Source: Ruminococcus flavefaciens (GTDB lineage Bacteria; Bacillota; Clostridia; Oscillospirales; Ruminococcaceae). From it: a stretch of 64,000 nucleotides of DNA. The notes beneath the pieces were generated by a model, which worked only from the letters and a program-made list of their open reading frames with translations, ran no database searches and was not told the origin of the DNA. A program made the translations under genes and the position numbers. This document shows, one piece after another, positions 34,699-42,203 of this stretch. Position 1 is the first letter of the stretch; each line of letters begins with the position of its first letter. Where the stretch lies: NCBI RefSeq assembly GCF_900119075.1, contig NZ_FPIP01000003.1:62001-126000 (forward strand). The letters are read 5' to 3'.

Positions 34699-34728
34699 AC
34701 AAAGCCTCCGCAATAGCGGAGGCTTTGT
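34699..34728. terminator. Strong 13-bp hairpin after the Ig-like gene
   Basis: ACAAAGCCTCCGC/GCGGAGGCTTTGT. The T-tract is poor, so termination is likely but not certain. Confidence 0.6.
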
Positions 34729-34747
34729 GCTGTATACGGATAATACG

Positions 34748-34773
34748 CAAAAAGGACGCCCAATGGGCGTCCC
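34748..34773 (-). terminator. Terminator of mscL
   Basis: On the minus strand GGACGCCC/GGGCGTCC followed by five T. Confidence 0.88.
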
Positions 34774-34781
34774 TGCACTAA

Positions 34782-35180
34782 TTACTTCTTCTCGTTCTGT
34801 GCCTTGAGAAGGTCTCTTATCTCAGTGAGAAGAACCTCTTCCTTTGGAGGCTCAGCAGGCTTTTCCTCTGCCTTCTTCTTGCCGATAGACATTACCTTGT
34901 TTACTGCCTTGACCATGAGGAAAATGCAGAATGCCATGATGAGGAAGTTGATGATAGCTGTGATAAAGTGTCCCCAGTTAAGGTACTGACCTGTATCACC
35001 AAGCTTTATTCTTCCTGCTACCTCTGCGCCGCCGATACAAGCGATGAGAGGATTGATGAAGTCCTCAGTGAGGGCTGTAACAATGTTTCCGAATGCGGCA
35101 CCGATGATAACACCGACAGCCATATCCATTACGTTGCCTTTGAGTGCGAATTCCTTGAATTCCTGTAAAAACTTCTTCAT
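34782..35180 (-). CDS. mscL: Large-conductance mechanosensitive channel
   Basis: A 132-residue inner-membrane channel that opens on sudden osmotic downshift. The N-terminus MKKFLQEFKEFALKGNVMDMAVGVIIGAAFGNIV is the family signature with the first helix; the second helix is at about 70-92, and a charged cytoplasmic helix (LLTEIRDLLKA) ends the chain. It lies 37 bases downstream of the zinc-ribbon gene in the same orientation and may be cotranscribed with it. Confidence 0.97.
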   Translation of the reverse strand: MKKFLQEFKEFALKGNVMDMAVGVIIGAAFGNIVTALTEDFINPLIACIGGAEVAGRIKLGDTGQYLNWGHFITAIINFLIMAFCIFLMVKAVNKVMSIGKKKAEEKPAEPPKEEVLLTEIRDLLKAQNEKK

Positions 35181-35217
35181 TTTTTACAACATCTCCTTGA
35201 TAGATATAAAATAAAAT

Positions 35218-36771
35218 TTATTTAATTTCCGGCAAGCCGGGAATTTCCGCTAAGTTAGTCTTTTTAGCCTTCATTTCTTCGGGAAGTTCTATAGCGTCTA
35301 TTTCGTCGTTATAGGTCTTGGCTTTCTTTGGCATAGCCTCTACAGCGCGATCAGGCTGAGCCATAAGCGACTCCTGGCGTGTGACCGAGTTCATTTCAAG
35401 GTCTGCGGCGTTGGCCTGTTTGGTTCCGCCCATGAGGTTCCATGATTTGCTGTCCTCTTTAGCGCGGAGCTGATTTGCGTCGACGTTTTTGGTTACGCCC
35501 ATGTAGTTGAGGTGGAGTGAATCCTGCTTTGCTCTCAGTTCGTCGGCGTTTGCAGTACCTGCAGAGCGCATGAAATACTTGCTGTACTTGTCAGACTCGT
35601 TCTTTTTGAGGTCTCTTGCGTCAACAAGGGGAGTATCGCTCATATACGCCTGATTCTTCTTCTCAAAGCGTTTCATGCCCTCTATCTCGTTGCCGCGCTT
35701 TCCGAAGAAATCGTCTGCTGAGTCCATTTCGGCGTGTTCTGTAGCCTTGCCGCCGTCGAAAAACTCCCAGAAATCGTCGGGGACTTCGACCTTTTCCTTG
35801 TCCTCAACGGGAGGAGCAGCGGGCTCGGGCTCAGGATGTTCCATAGGAGTCTGAGCGAATACCATAGGCTGACCGTAAACGGGCATACCGTTCTGGTCAT
35901 AGCCGATTATCTGAGGCTGACCGTACATCATGGGCTGACCGTAAATGGGCATACCGTTCTGGTCATAGCCGATTATCTGGGGCTGAGCGTACATGACGGG
36001 CTGACCGTAGACGGGGTTGCCGCTCTGGTCGTATCCGATGAGCTGAGGCTGAGCGTACATCATGGGCTGACCGTAAACTGGCATACCGTTCATCTGAGCG
36101 CCGCCCTGCGGTGGGACGCCCTGTACAGCACCCTGCGGAGCAGGTATTCCTGCCATAGCTCCGCCCTGTGGGGGAAGTCCCTGCATAGCGCCCTGAGGAG
36201 CAGGTATTCCTGCCATAGCTCCGCCCTGTGGGGGAAGCCCCTGCATAGCGCCTTGTGGGGCAGGTATTCCTGCCATAGCTCCGCCCTGAGGTGGGATACC
36301 CTGCATAGCGCCCTGTGGGGCAGGTATTCCTGCCATGGCTCCCTGCGGAGGAAGCCCCTGCATCATGCCCTGAGGCGGTATTCCTGCCATTCCGCCCTGT
36401 GGACGGAAGCCTGCATTCTGCATCTGTGCCTGTCTTACAGCCTTTGTTTGTTCGGGGAGTGTGACTCTTCCAGTGTCAAGGTGAGGTATAAATGGCTCGT
36501 CAATACTGCTGAAATCAAATTCCTCGTCGGAATCGTTCAGTTCGGCTGCTGTATATAAGTCGGAGGACGAATCTCTCGAAGGTTTATCGCTGATAGTGAA
36601 GGTGCCGCTGCCGAGGGTAAAACCGCCGTTTGCAGAATCTTCTTCAGAATGATAGCCGCCCATATCGACCTGTTCAATATTAATATCCTGCGGATTTTCA
36701 AGGTTGACGCCGCATTTCACGCAGAACCTGAAACCCGCTTCGTTTGCTGTTCCGCACTGTGGACATTTCAT
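35218..36771 (-). CDS. Zinc-ribbon protein with three kinds of internal tandem repeats
   Basis: A 517-residue protein. The start MKCPQCGTANEAG is chosen because AGGAG lies eight bases upstream; two earlier in-frame starts sit on top of that site. Order: zinc ribbon CPQCG..CVKCG (1-22); acidic linker; a Gly/Pro/Gln array of about 20-residue units (IPAPQGAMQGLPPQGGAMAG, about 120-225); a second array of 22-23-residue units (YGQPMMYAQPQIIGYDQNGM, about 225-320); and near 385-470 three looser units of the type DANELRAKEDSxxxNYMG. There is no signal peptide or membrane helix. The function is unknown; the repeats suggest a flexible binding scaffold. It is followed by mscL. Confidence 0.75.
   Translation of the reverse strand: MKCPQCGTANEAGFRFCVKCGVNLENPQDINIEQVDMGGYHSEEDSANGGFTLGSGTFTISDKPSRDSSSDLYTAAELNDSDEEFDFSSIDEPFIPHLDTGRVTLPEQTKAVRQAQMQNAGFRPQGGMAGIPPQGMMQGLPPQGAMAGIPAPQGAMQGIPPQGGAMAGIPAPQGAMQGLPPQGGAMAGIPAPQGAMQGLPPQGGAMAGIPAPQGAVQGVPPQGGAQMNGMPVYGQPMMYAQPQLIGYDQSGNPVYGQPVMYAQPQIIGYDQNGMPIYGQPMMYGQPQIIGYDQNGMPVYGQPMVFAQTPMEHPEPEPAAPPVEDKEKVEVPDDFWEFFDGGKATEHAEMDSADDFFGKRGNEIEGMKRFEKKNQAYMSDTPLVDARDLKKNESDKYSKYFMRSAGTANADELRAKQDSLHLNYMGVTKNVDANQLRAKEDSKSWNLMGGTKQANAADLEMNSVTRQESLMAQPDRAVEAMPKKAKTYNDEIDAIELPEEMKAKKTNLAEIPGLPEIK
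35870..36390. repeat. In-frame coding tandem repeats (about 60-bp and 66-bp units)
   Basis: The Gly/Pro/Gln array (about 36100-36390) repeats a ~60-base unit about five times, and the Tyr/Gln array (about 35870-36090) repeats a ~66-69-base unit about four times. Neighbouring units are nearly identical at DNA level, so copy number may vary between strains. Confidence 0.8.
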
Positions 36772-36882
36772 AAACATCACTCCTTATAGCGAAAATACAG
36801 AAAAAACACAGAGCCATCATAGCTTGGAGCGGTGGTTTGTAAAGCCGCTCATATACGGCTCTGCCTATACTTTCACAAATAT

Positions 36883-36911
36883 ATTATAGCATTAATTTAA
36901 TTCATTTTCAA
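36883..36911 (-). promoter_or_regulatory. Promoter of the zinc-ribbon/mscL unit
   Basis: On the minus strand TTGAAA, 17-base spacer, TATAAT. Confidence 0.75.
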
Positions 36912-37141
36912 GCGTTTTTAAGGGCTTCATAAAAGATTGTGCAATACGGTGATGAACATGGGTGGTTTTTTGTATACATTAACGTTATATGCAGAATGTA
37001 TGGGAAATCTGTCCCTTTACGGGAGATAATACAGGTGCAGACCTTGTCGAAAAAGCACAGTTTTTCTGCCATATATTTGAGCATATACCGCAATTTTACA
37101 AATATAACTCAGAAAGGCTGTTTTTTTGCCGCGAAATATGA

Positions 37142-37165
37142 TATAATGTTCGTTGTACGAACATT
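37142..37165 (+). promoter_or_regulatory. -10 box overlapped by a palindrome upstream of the VanY-like gene
   Basis: TATAAT (37142-37147) is overlapped by AATGTTCGT-TGT-ACGAACATT (37145-37165), a perfect 9-base inverted repeat. A bound repressor would cover the transcription start. The -35 region is poor. Confidence 0.55.
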
Positions 37166-37282
37166 GTATCATGATTTAATTGTCCCGATATTCGTAAAAG
37201 AGAGATATAGAAAGAACAAAAGCTGCGGGAGCTTTATGGACTCCCAGAAAGAGCTGCAAACGGCAGCAGAATGGAGAGACGT

Positions 37283-38395
37283 ATGTCTAAAAATAAAAAG
37301 ATAAGCAAGGAAAAAAGCATAAGACGTGCCAAGACTATGACAGAAATAGTCATAAGCCTTGTTCTTGTCGGAGCAGGCGGCTTTTTTGTCAGAAATGCAC
37401 TGAAGGAAGCCAAGGAGGTACAGACCTCCCCTTATTTTGACGATAAGGATATAGAGGCAACGGATAACGAGAGCACTACTGTTCCCGATCCTAACCAGAT
37501 AATATTTGAATCAAAGTCAGTTGATACCAAGGACAAGTTCCGCGGAGACCTTATCCTTGTAAACGAGGATCACGAGTACTACAGCGGCGACGAGGATCTT
37601 GTCAGCATTATAGAGATGAATGAGGAGAACTCCTATACCTGTTTCTCGGCAGTAGATTCCACCTATACCATACTCCGTCAGGTCTATGAGCCAATGGCGC
37701 GTATGATACAGGATTTCTCTGACCAGTACAACAACGACAAGCTCATAATCTACGGCTCATACCGTACCAAGGAGTTCCAGCAGCAGCTCTATGACGATGA
37801 TGTTGCCCAGTCCGAGGACGGAAAGTCCACAAAGGTGGCAAAGCCTGGCTTCAGTGAGCATGAATCGGGACTTGCTTTCGATTTCACAGAGGCTGATAAC
37901 TACGATTACGACGGCACAGGCGATTATGCGTGGCTCAATGCGAACTGCTATAAATACGGCTTTATCGTCCGCTACAGAAAGGCTAAGGAAAAGATAACCA
38001 AGATAGAGGACGAGCCGTGGCATTTCCGCTATGTAGGCGTTCCCCATGCCTATTATATGGACTCCAACGACCTTTGTCTTGAGGAGTACATCGACCTTAT
38101 ACGCAATCACCCGTATGACGGCGAGCACCTTGAATTCAAGGACGACAAGGACGTGGAATATGAGGTATACTTCGTTAAGTCCGACGACGGCGCGGAAAAG
38201 ACAACAGTTCCTGTGCCAAACGGCTTAAGATACGAGATATCGGGAAATAACGTTGACGGCTTTATCGTTACGGTGTACAAGAACAAGAAACCGCTTGTTG
38301 AGGAAGTTTCTACCAAGTCCTTTGAGGACGTATCCGTGACAAATACAGAGAACGAGACCGACAGCGAGGAGACCACTGACGAAACAGAAGAATAA
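37283..38395 (+). CDS. VanY-type D-alanyl-D-alanine carboxypeptidase (peptidase M15B)
   Basis: A 370-residue membrane-anchored peptidase. The start (MSKNKKISKEKS) has GGAG six bases upstream. One N-terminal helix (about 20-40, IVISLVLVGAGGFFV) leaves the rest outside. The M15 zinc site is seen in SEHESGLAFDF (His and Asp ligands) and EPWHFRYVG (second His). Family enzymes trim the terminal D-Ala from wall pentapeptides. The last ~60 residues are acidic (ENETDSEETTDETEE). The gene is alone, so no vancomycin cluster is implied. Confidence 0.9.
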   Translation: MSKNKKISKEKSIRRAKTMTEIVISLVLVGAGGFFVRNALKEAKEVQTSPYFDDKDIEATDNESTTVPDPNQIIFESKSVDTKDKFRGDLILVNEDHEYYSGDEDLVSIIEMNEENSYTCFSAVDSTYTILRQVYEPMARMIQDFSDQYNNDKLIIYGSYRTKEFQQQLYDDDVAQSEDGKSTKVAKPGFSEHESGLAFDFTEADNYDYDGTGDYAWLNANCYKYGFIVRYRKAKEKITKIEDEPWHFRYVGVPHAYYMDSNDLCLEEYIDLIRNHPYDGEHLEFKDDKDVEYEVYFVKSDDGAEKTTVPVPNGLRYEISGNNVDGFIVTVYKNKKPLVEEVSTKSFEDVSVTNTENETDSEETTDETEE

Positions 38396-38400
38396 CATGA

Positions 38401-38430
38401 CGGGCGTGACTTGTGTCACGCCCGCTTTTA
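38401..38430 (+). terminator. Terminator of the VanY-like gene
   Basis: GGGCGTGAC/GTCACGCCC stem followed by GCTTTTA. Confidence 0.75.
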
Positions 38431-38445
38431 CGTAATAAGTAACCA

Positions 38446-38473
38446 ACGGGACGCCGAGGGCGGCGTCCCCTAC
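38446..38473. repeat. Single palindromic intergenic repeat unit
   Basis: ACGGGACGCC..GGCGTCCCCTAC, same family as the unit near 11711. Confidence 0.75.
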
Positions 38474-38497
38474 ATCATAGTTCTACTCACTAATCAC

Positions 38498-38534
38498 TAA
38501 AAACAGCCTTAGAGTTCATCTCTAAGGCTGTTTT
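38498..38534 (-). terminator. Terminator of the M23 peptidase gene
   Basis: AACAGCCTTAGAG/CTCTAAGGCTGTT stem; on the minus strand it ends in five T. Confidence 0.9.
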
Positions 38535-38535
38535 G

Positions 38536-40314
38536 TCAGTTCTTCTTATTCTTTTTGTCCTTATCCTTGCTGTCCTTTTTGTCTCTGTCGTCGTTGAAGC
38601 TGTCAACAGTGTTCAGATACAGCGCAGGATCAAGGCATATACCCTCATGGCGCACCTCAAAGTGACAGTGCGAGCCGTCGGAGTTACCTGTGTTTCCGAC
38701 CTCTCCGATAAGCTGACCGCGTGCTACGAACTGTCCCTCAGTTACCAGAACAGCGCTCATATGACCGTATACCGTCTGATAGCCGTCGGTATGACCTATC
38801 TGTACGAAATAGCCGTAGCCGCCTGTGTTCCAGCCTGCGGAAACTACCTCGCCGTCGGCTGCCGCGTATATCTCTGTACCTGTGCTTGCGGCGATATCCA
38901 TACCCTTGTGGTTTCTTGTGCCGCCGAATATATCGCTTACCCAGCCGCCGTCAACAGGCCAGCCGAATTCGCCCGAGCCCGTAAGAACAGTGCTTGAGCT
39001 GTCAGGTCTTGCGGCGTAAATGCCTATTCCTATTTTTTCGACAACAGGCTCACGGGTTATCTTTGTGCTTATGGTCTTGCGCGAGTACTCCTTGCCGTCG
39101 ATGTATGTTACCTCGATGTGGCTTGTCTTTTCGCCGCGTCTGCCCTTTACAAGGATATCCCTTACACCTTCGTTGAGGGAGCTGGTCTCCACCTCGATAG
39201 TCTCATAATCAAGGAAGGATATAGGATCTATCTCACGGACGTACTGTATAGGCAGATAGCTCTCGGTCTCGACAACGTTTACAAAAGTGCCCTTGCGGCA
39301 GTTGTTCTTGATATCGGGGTTGAGCTCTATGAGCTTGTCGTAATCCATGTTGTATTTCTGGGCTATAGTAGCTGCTGTATCACCGTTTTTCGCAATGTAA
39401 ACGGCTTTTTTCTCCTTGGAGGAGGTCAGCAGGTCGATTGCTTCCTGTTTTTCCATGACGCTGTCCGCAAGGTAGATACCGTGAGAGTACTCGATACTGT
39501 TCTTGTACTCGATGTTCTTGACTATGCCGTCTATGCGGAAGTTGAGTATCCTCTCGTTAAGGGCGTCCTGTATAGGCTCCTTATCCTTGACAGCGCCGAT
39601 GAATTTGCCGTCGATATAGATGCCGTAGGCTTCTGTAAGGGCGTGGTCTGAGGCTTCAAGCATTTCGTTGGCAAGCTGAGCCGAGGAGACTATAGTGTCG
39701 TTTTCATTTATGATCTTCAGCGAATACTTAGCCGAAAGGTCAATGGGCTCGTCGCTGTCGTGGTATGCGATTCTTTGCTGGACTTCGCGCTCGGCTTCCT
39801 CAAAGTCAGCCTCTGCGGTTATCATACCTATCTCTCTGCCGTTGTACTCAACGCTCAGACCGTATTCAAGTCCCGAGCCGTAGCGGATAATGCCCACAAG
39901 GAACACTATTGAAAGAGTTGGCAGGATATAGTTGAAGGCGGTGTAGAAAACTCCGTCCTCGCCGAAAAGATATGAGCACCAGAACTCAAAGAGAGCCTTT
40001 TTGTACTCCTCTGCGCCTTCTTTTTTTGCTTTGTTGACCTTTCTGGTCATGTCCTTGTTTATATTGAAGCGCTCGCGGAAGGGCGCTGTAAGCTCCTTTA
40101 AAACCCAGAGGAAGAATTTCAGTATAGAAACGCCAAGGCTGAGAAGCTCGGAAAGAATGAACTTAACGCTTTTCAGCAGTCCTGTGAAAACAGCCGTGAT
40201 AGTTTTTGCGGCAAAGCGTCCGAATTTTTCAAAAAAGCCCGAATTACTGCGTGAATATGACTTCTGCGGTTCGCCGTAGCGCCTGTAGAATTCCTCGCGG
40301 CTTTTTCTGTTCAT
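38536..40314 (-). CDS. Membrane-anchored M23 metallopeptidase with LysM and G5 domains
   Basis: A 592-residue wall hydrolase. One or two hydrophobic segments occur in the N-terminal third (near 38-80 and 122-142). Then follow a LysM motif (about 310-355, YIAKNGDTAATIAQKYNM), a G5 domain (about 375-445, with EGVRDILVKGRRGEKTSHIE) and a C-terminal LytM/M23 domain (about 455-570). The zinc site is complete: NHKGMDIA (His, Asp), YGHM and SHCHFEVR (HxH). It should cut peptide bridges in peptidoglycan. AAAGGAG precedes the ATG. Its promoter lies back to back with that of luxS. Confidence 0.93.
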   Translation of the reverse strand: MNRKSREEFYRRYGEPQKSYSRSNSGFFEKFGRFAAKTITAVFTGLLKSVKFILSELLSLGVSILKFFLWVLKELTAPFRERFNINKDMTRKVNKAKKEGAEEYKKALFEFWCSYLFGEDGVFYTAFNYILPTLSIVFLVGIIRYGSGLEYGLSVEYNGREIGMITAEADFEEAEREVQQRIAYHDSDEPIDLSAKYSLKIINENDTIVSSAQLANEMLEASDHALTEAYGIYIDGKFIGAVKDKEPIQDALNERILNFRIDGIVKNIEYKNSIEYSHGIYLADSVMEKQEAIDLLTSSKEKKAVYIAKNGDTAATIAQKYNMDYDKLIELNPDIKNNCRKGTFVNVVETESYLPIQYVREIDPISFLDYETIEVETSSLNEGVRDILVKGRRGEKTSHIEVTYIDGKEYSRKTISTKITREPVVEKIGIGIYAARPDSSSTVLTGSGEFGWPVDGGWVSDIFGGTRNHKGMDIAASTGTEIYAAADGEVVSAGWNTGGYGYFVQIGHTDGYQTVYGHMSAVLVTEGQFVARGQLIGEVGNTGNSDGSHCHFEVRHEGICLDPALYLNTVDSFNDDRDKKDSKDKDKKNKKN

Positions 40315-40354
40315 TGCACCGTCTCCTTTCTTCCTTTTTACGTAAGCAAATTAT

Positions 40355-40383
40355 ATTATAACACATTTTATTTGAAATATCAA
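40355..40383 (-). promoter_or_regulatory. Promoter of the M23 peptidase gene
   Basis: On the minus strand TTGATA, 17-base spacer, TATAAT. Confidence 0.8.
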
Positions 40384-40442
40384 GAAATATGCTAAAAAAG
40401 AGTAATCCTACAAAACATATCGGAAAAGTTTCTGCATTTCTA

Positions 40443-40471
40443 TTGACAGGGCAAAAGGGGTATGATATAAT
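40443..40471 (+). promoter_or_regulatory. Promoter of luxS
   Basis: TTGACA, 17-base spacer, TATAAT; divergent from the M23 promoter. Confidence 0.88.
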
Positions 40472-40519
40472 GTAAATGTTGAAAAAAACAATGTTTTTCA
40501 TTTGAAAGGAGATATAAAT

Positions 40520-41044
40520 ATGGACCTTATACCCAGCTTTTCCGTTGACCACACTAAGATAATCCCCGGTATCTATGTCAGCAGAGTAGATACTCTTGGA
40601 GATAATATGATAACTACTTATGACGTGAGAGTCACAAGACCAAATATCGAGCCTCCCGTTGATGTGGCTGCAATGCACACTCTGGAGCACCTTATCGCTA
40701 CATACTTGAGAAACGACGATGAATGGAAGGATCAGGTAATATACTGGGGACCAATGGGCTGTCTGACTGGTTTTTATCTTATCCTTAAAGGCAACCACAA
40801 GCCAAGTGAGGTGTGCGGACTGCTCATCAAGGCGTTCAGATCAGTCGAGGACGCAGAAGATGTTCCCGGTTCATCAGCAGTAAACTGCGGCAATTACCTT
40901 ATGCATAATCTTGTATTTGCTAAATGGTATGCACGCAAATTCGCTGATTACCTGACCGAGAATGCAAACGATCCCAAGATATTCGAGTATCCCAAGTCCG
41001 AAAGACTTGTTACCGATGATGGACGTAATTTCTATGATTCATGA
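40520..41044 (+). CDS. luxS: S-ribosylhomocysteine lyase
   Basis: A 174-residue enzyme that splits S-ribosylhomocysteine into homocysteine and the AI-2 precursor DPD, closing the activated methyl cycle. The start MDLIPSFSVDHTKIIPGIY follows AAAGGAGATATAAAT. The metal site HTLEHL (two His) and the WGPMGCLTGFYL loop are present, as is NCGNYLMHNL with the third metal-ligand region. No pfs or lsr genes are adjacent. A terminator lies inside the repeat element that follows. Confidence 0.97.
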   Translation: MDLIPSFSVDHTKIIPGIYVSRVDTLGDNMITTYDVRVTRPNIEPPVDVAAMHTLEHLIATYLRNDDEWKDQVIYWGPMGCLTGFYLILKGNHKPSEVCGLLIKAFRSVEDAEDVPGSSAVNCGNYLMHNLVFAKWYARKFADYLTENANDPKIFEYPKSERLVTDDGRNFYDS

Positions 41045-41047
41045 TAT

Positions 41048-41352
41048 AAACTATCCCCGAAGCGCTAACCGTGATACTCATATAGAAGTTTATAGTTATT
41101 TATCGGGGGAAACCTTTCTGAGGAAAGGTTCTCCCCCGAACCCCTTTCCAAAGACTTTTAGCTGATTTTTTCTATAATAGAGCCCCCTATAGTAATATAG
41201 GGGGGCAAGTTTTTTTATGGGCTCTATTATAGAAAAAATGAAATAACGGTCTTGAAAAAGATACGAGAAAAGCCTTTTATCAAAAGAGTTCTCTCAATAA
41301 TAAGCATAAAATTTCTGTGTAAGTACTATGTTTACCGCTTCGGGGATAGTTT
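41048..41352. mobile_element. MITE-like element, 305 bp with terminal inverted repeats
   Basis: The ends carry AAACTATCCCCGAAGCG (41048-41064) and its perfect inverse (41336-41352). Outside both ends is TAT, a possible target duplication. Nested inside are a GGGGGAAACCTTTC/GAAAGGTTctCCCCC hairpin (near 41104-41136) and a 21-base perfect inverted repeat (41165-41185 with 41219-41239) around a terminator hairpin. It fills the gap between the luxS stop and the stop of the RluA gene. Confidence 0.6.
41183..41216 (+). terminator. Terminator of luxS inside the inverted-repeat element
   Basis: CCCCCTATA/TATAGGGGG stem followed by seven T. Confidence 0.85.
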
Positions 41353-42203
41353 TATGTATGGTCAAACAGTCTTTTTATATCCTCGGGCAGTTCTGAGGTA
41401 ACGGTAACAGGTTCACCTGTCAGCGGCTCGCGGAAGCTTAGCTGACCGCAGTGGAGCGCCTGCCTCGGTATATCGTCGCGGAGTCCGCCGTAGAGGTCGT
41501 CGCCTGCGAGGGGAGCTCCGATATGAGCGAAGTGCACCCTTATCTGGTGGGTACGGCCTGTTTCGAGGTGTATCTCCGCAAGGGAGTACCTCTCGTTCAT
41601 CATCAGCCGCTTGTAATGGGTAACGGCTCGCTGTCCGTCCTCGCGGACGCAACGCAGAATTATGGACTCGCGCTCTCTGGCTATGGGAGCGTCTATAGTG
41701 CCGCTTTCGGGGATAGCTCCGTGTACAGCGGCGTAGTAGACCTTCTCACAGCAGCCCTGCAAGAGCTTTGCTGCGTGGGCGTCCTTGGCTATTATGCAGA
41801 GCCCCGAGGTGTCGCGGTCGAGCCTGTTCACCGAGCGGAATGTGAGCTCGGGATAGAGAGAAGCAAAGTAATTCCCGAGAGTGTCGCCCTGATGACGAAT
41901 GGACGGGTGTACGGGCATACCGCTGGGCTTGTTGAACACCACAAGGCTGTCGTTTTCATAGGCTATCGGCACATTAAGGCTTGGATTCGGCTCTAAGAAG
42001 CTGTCGTCCTCAAGATTCAGGACTATTACCTCGCCTTTTTGAACCATATCTATGCTGCGGACAAGCTGACCGTTTCGGGTAATGCCGCCCTCCTGCCGTT
42101 TAAGCTTCGTCAGCAGCCGCCTTGATACGCCTTTTTTTGCCAAAAGGAATTTTTCCAGAGTTATGGGACTTTCGGCGTCTACCGTAAGCTCTATCTGCTT
42201 CAA
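41352..42203 (-). CDS. RluA-family RNA pseudouridine synthase
   Basis: A 283-residue enzyme that isomerises uridine in rRNA or tRNA. It has an S4-like N-terminal part (SRRLLTKLKRQEGGITRNGQ), the catalytic motif RLDRDTSGL (Asp nucleophile), and the C-terminal GRTHQIRVHFAHIGAPLAGD. The start is a TTG at 42203 with a perfect AGGAGG nine bases upstream. This start lies inside the preceding membrane-protein gene, giving a 104-base overlap in another frame. Which uridine it modifies cannot be told from sequence. Confidence 0.92.
   Translation of the reverse strand: MKQIELTVDAESPITLEKFLLAKKGVSRRLLTKLKRQEGGITRNGQLVRSIDMVQKGEVIVLNLEDDSFLEPNPSLNVPIAYENDSLVVFNKPSGMPVHPSIRHQGDTLGNYFASLYPELTFRSVNRLDRDTSGLCIIAKDAHAAKLLQGCCEKVYYAAVHGAIPESGTIDAPIARERESIILRCVREDGQRAVTHYKRLMMNERYSLAEIHLETGRTHQIRVHFAHIGAPLAGDDLYGGLRDDIPRQALHCGQLSFREPLTGEPVTVTSELPEDIKRLFDHT

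Larger units (their letters stand above)
36772..37282. other. Intergenic region between the zinc-ribbon and VanY genes
   Basis: Contains the minus-strand promoter 36883-36911 and the -10 plus palindrome at 37142-37165. A plus-strand open frame from 36939 has no ribosome site, overlaps the real start at 37283 and looks non-coding. Confidence 0.55.

Noticed and set aside
35734-36558. Plus-strand repetitive open frame opposite the zinc-ribbon gene
   Set aside because: Its repeats (SALWG, HSS) are only the reverse reading of the PQG/GYDQ arrays.
36939-37304. 121-codon plus-strand frame before the VanY-like gene
   Set aside because: No ribosome site, runs across the promoter and palindrome, and overlaps the true start.
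37283-38395. VanY-like gene considered as part of a vancomycin-resistance cluster
   Set aside because: No VanHAX, VanS/R or serine racemase genes are near; housekeeping wall trimming is more likely.
40244-40798. 184-codon minus-strand frame over the luxS start
   Set aside because: It covers two divergent promoters and the luxS and M23 starts, with no family likeness.
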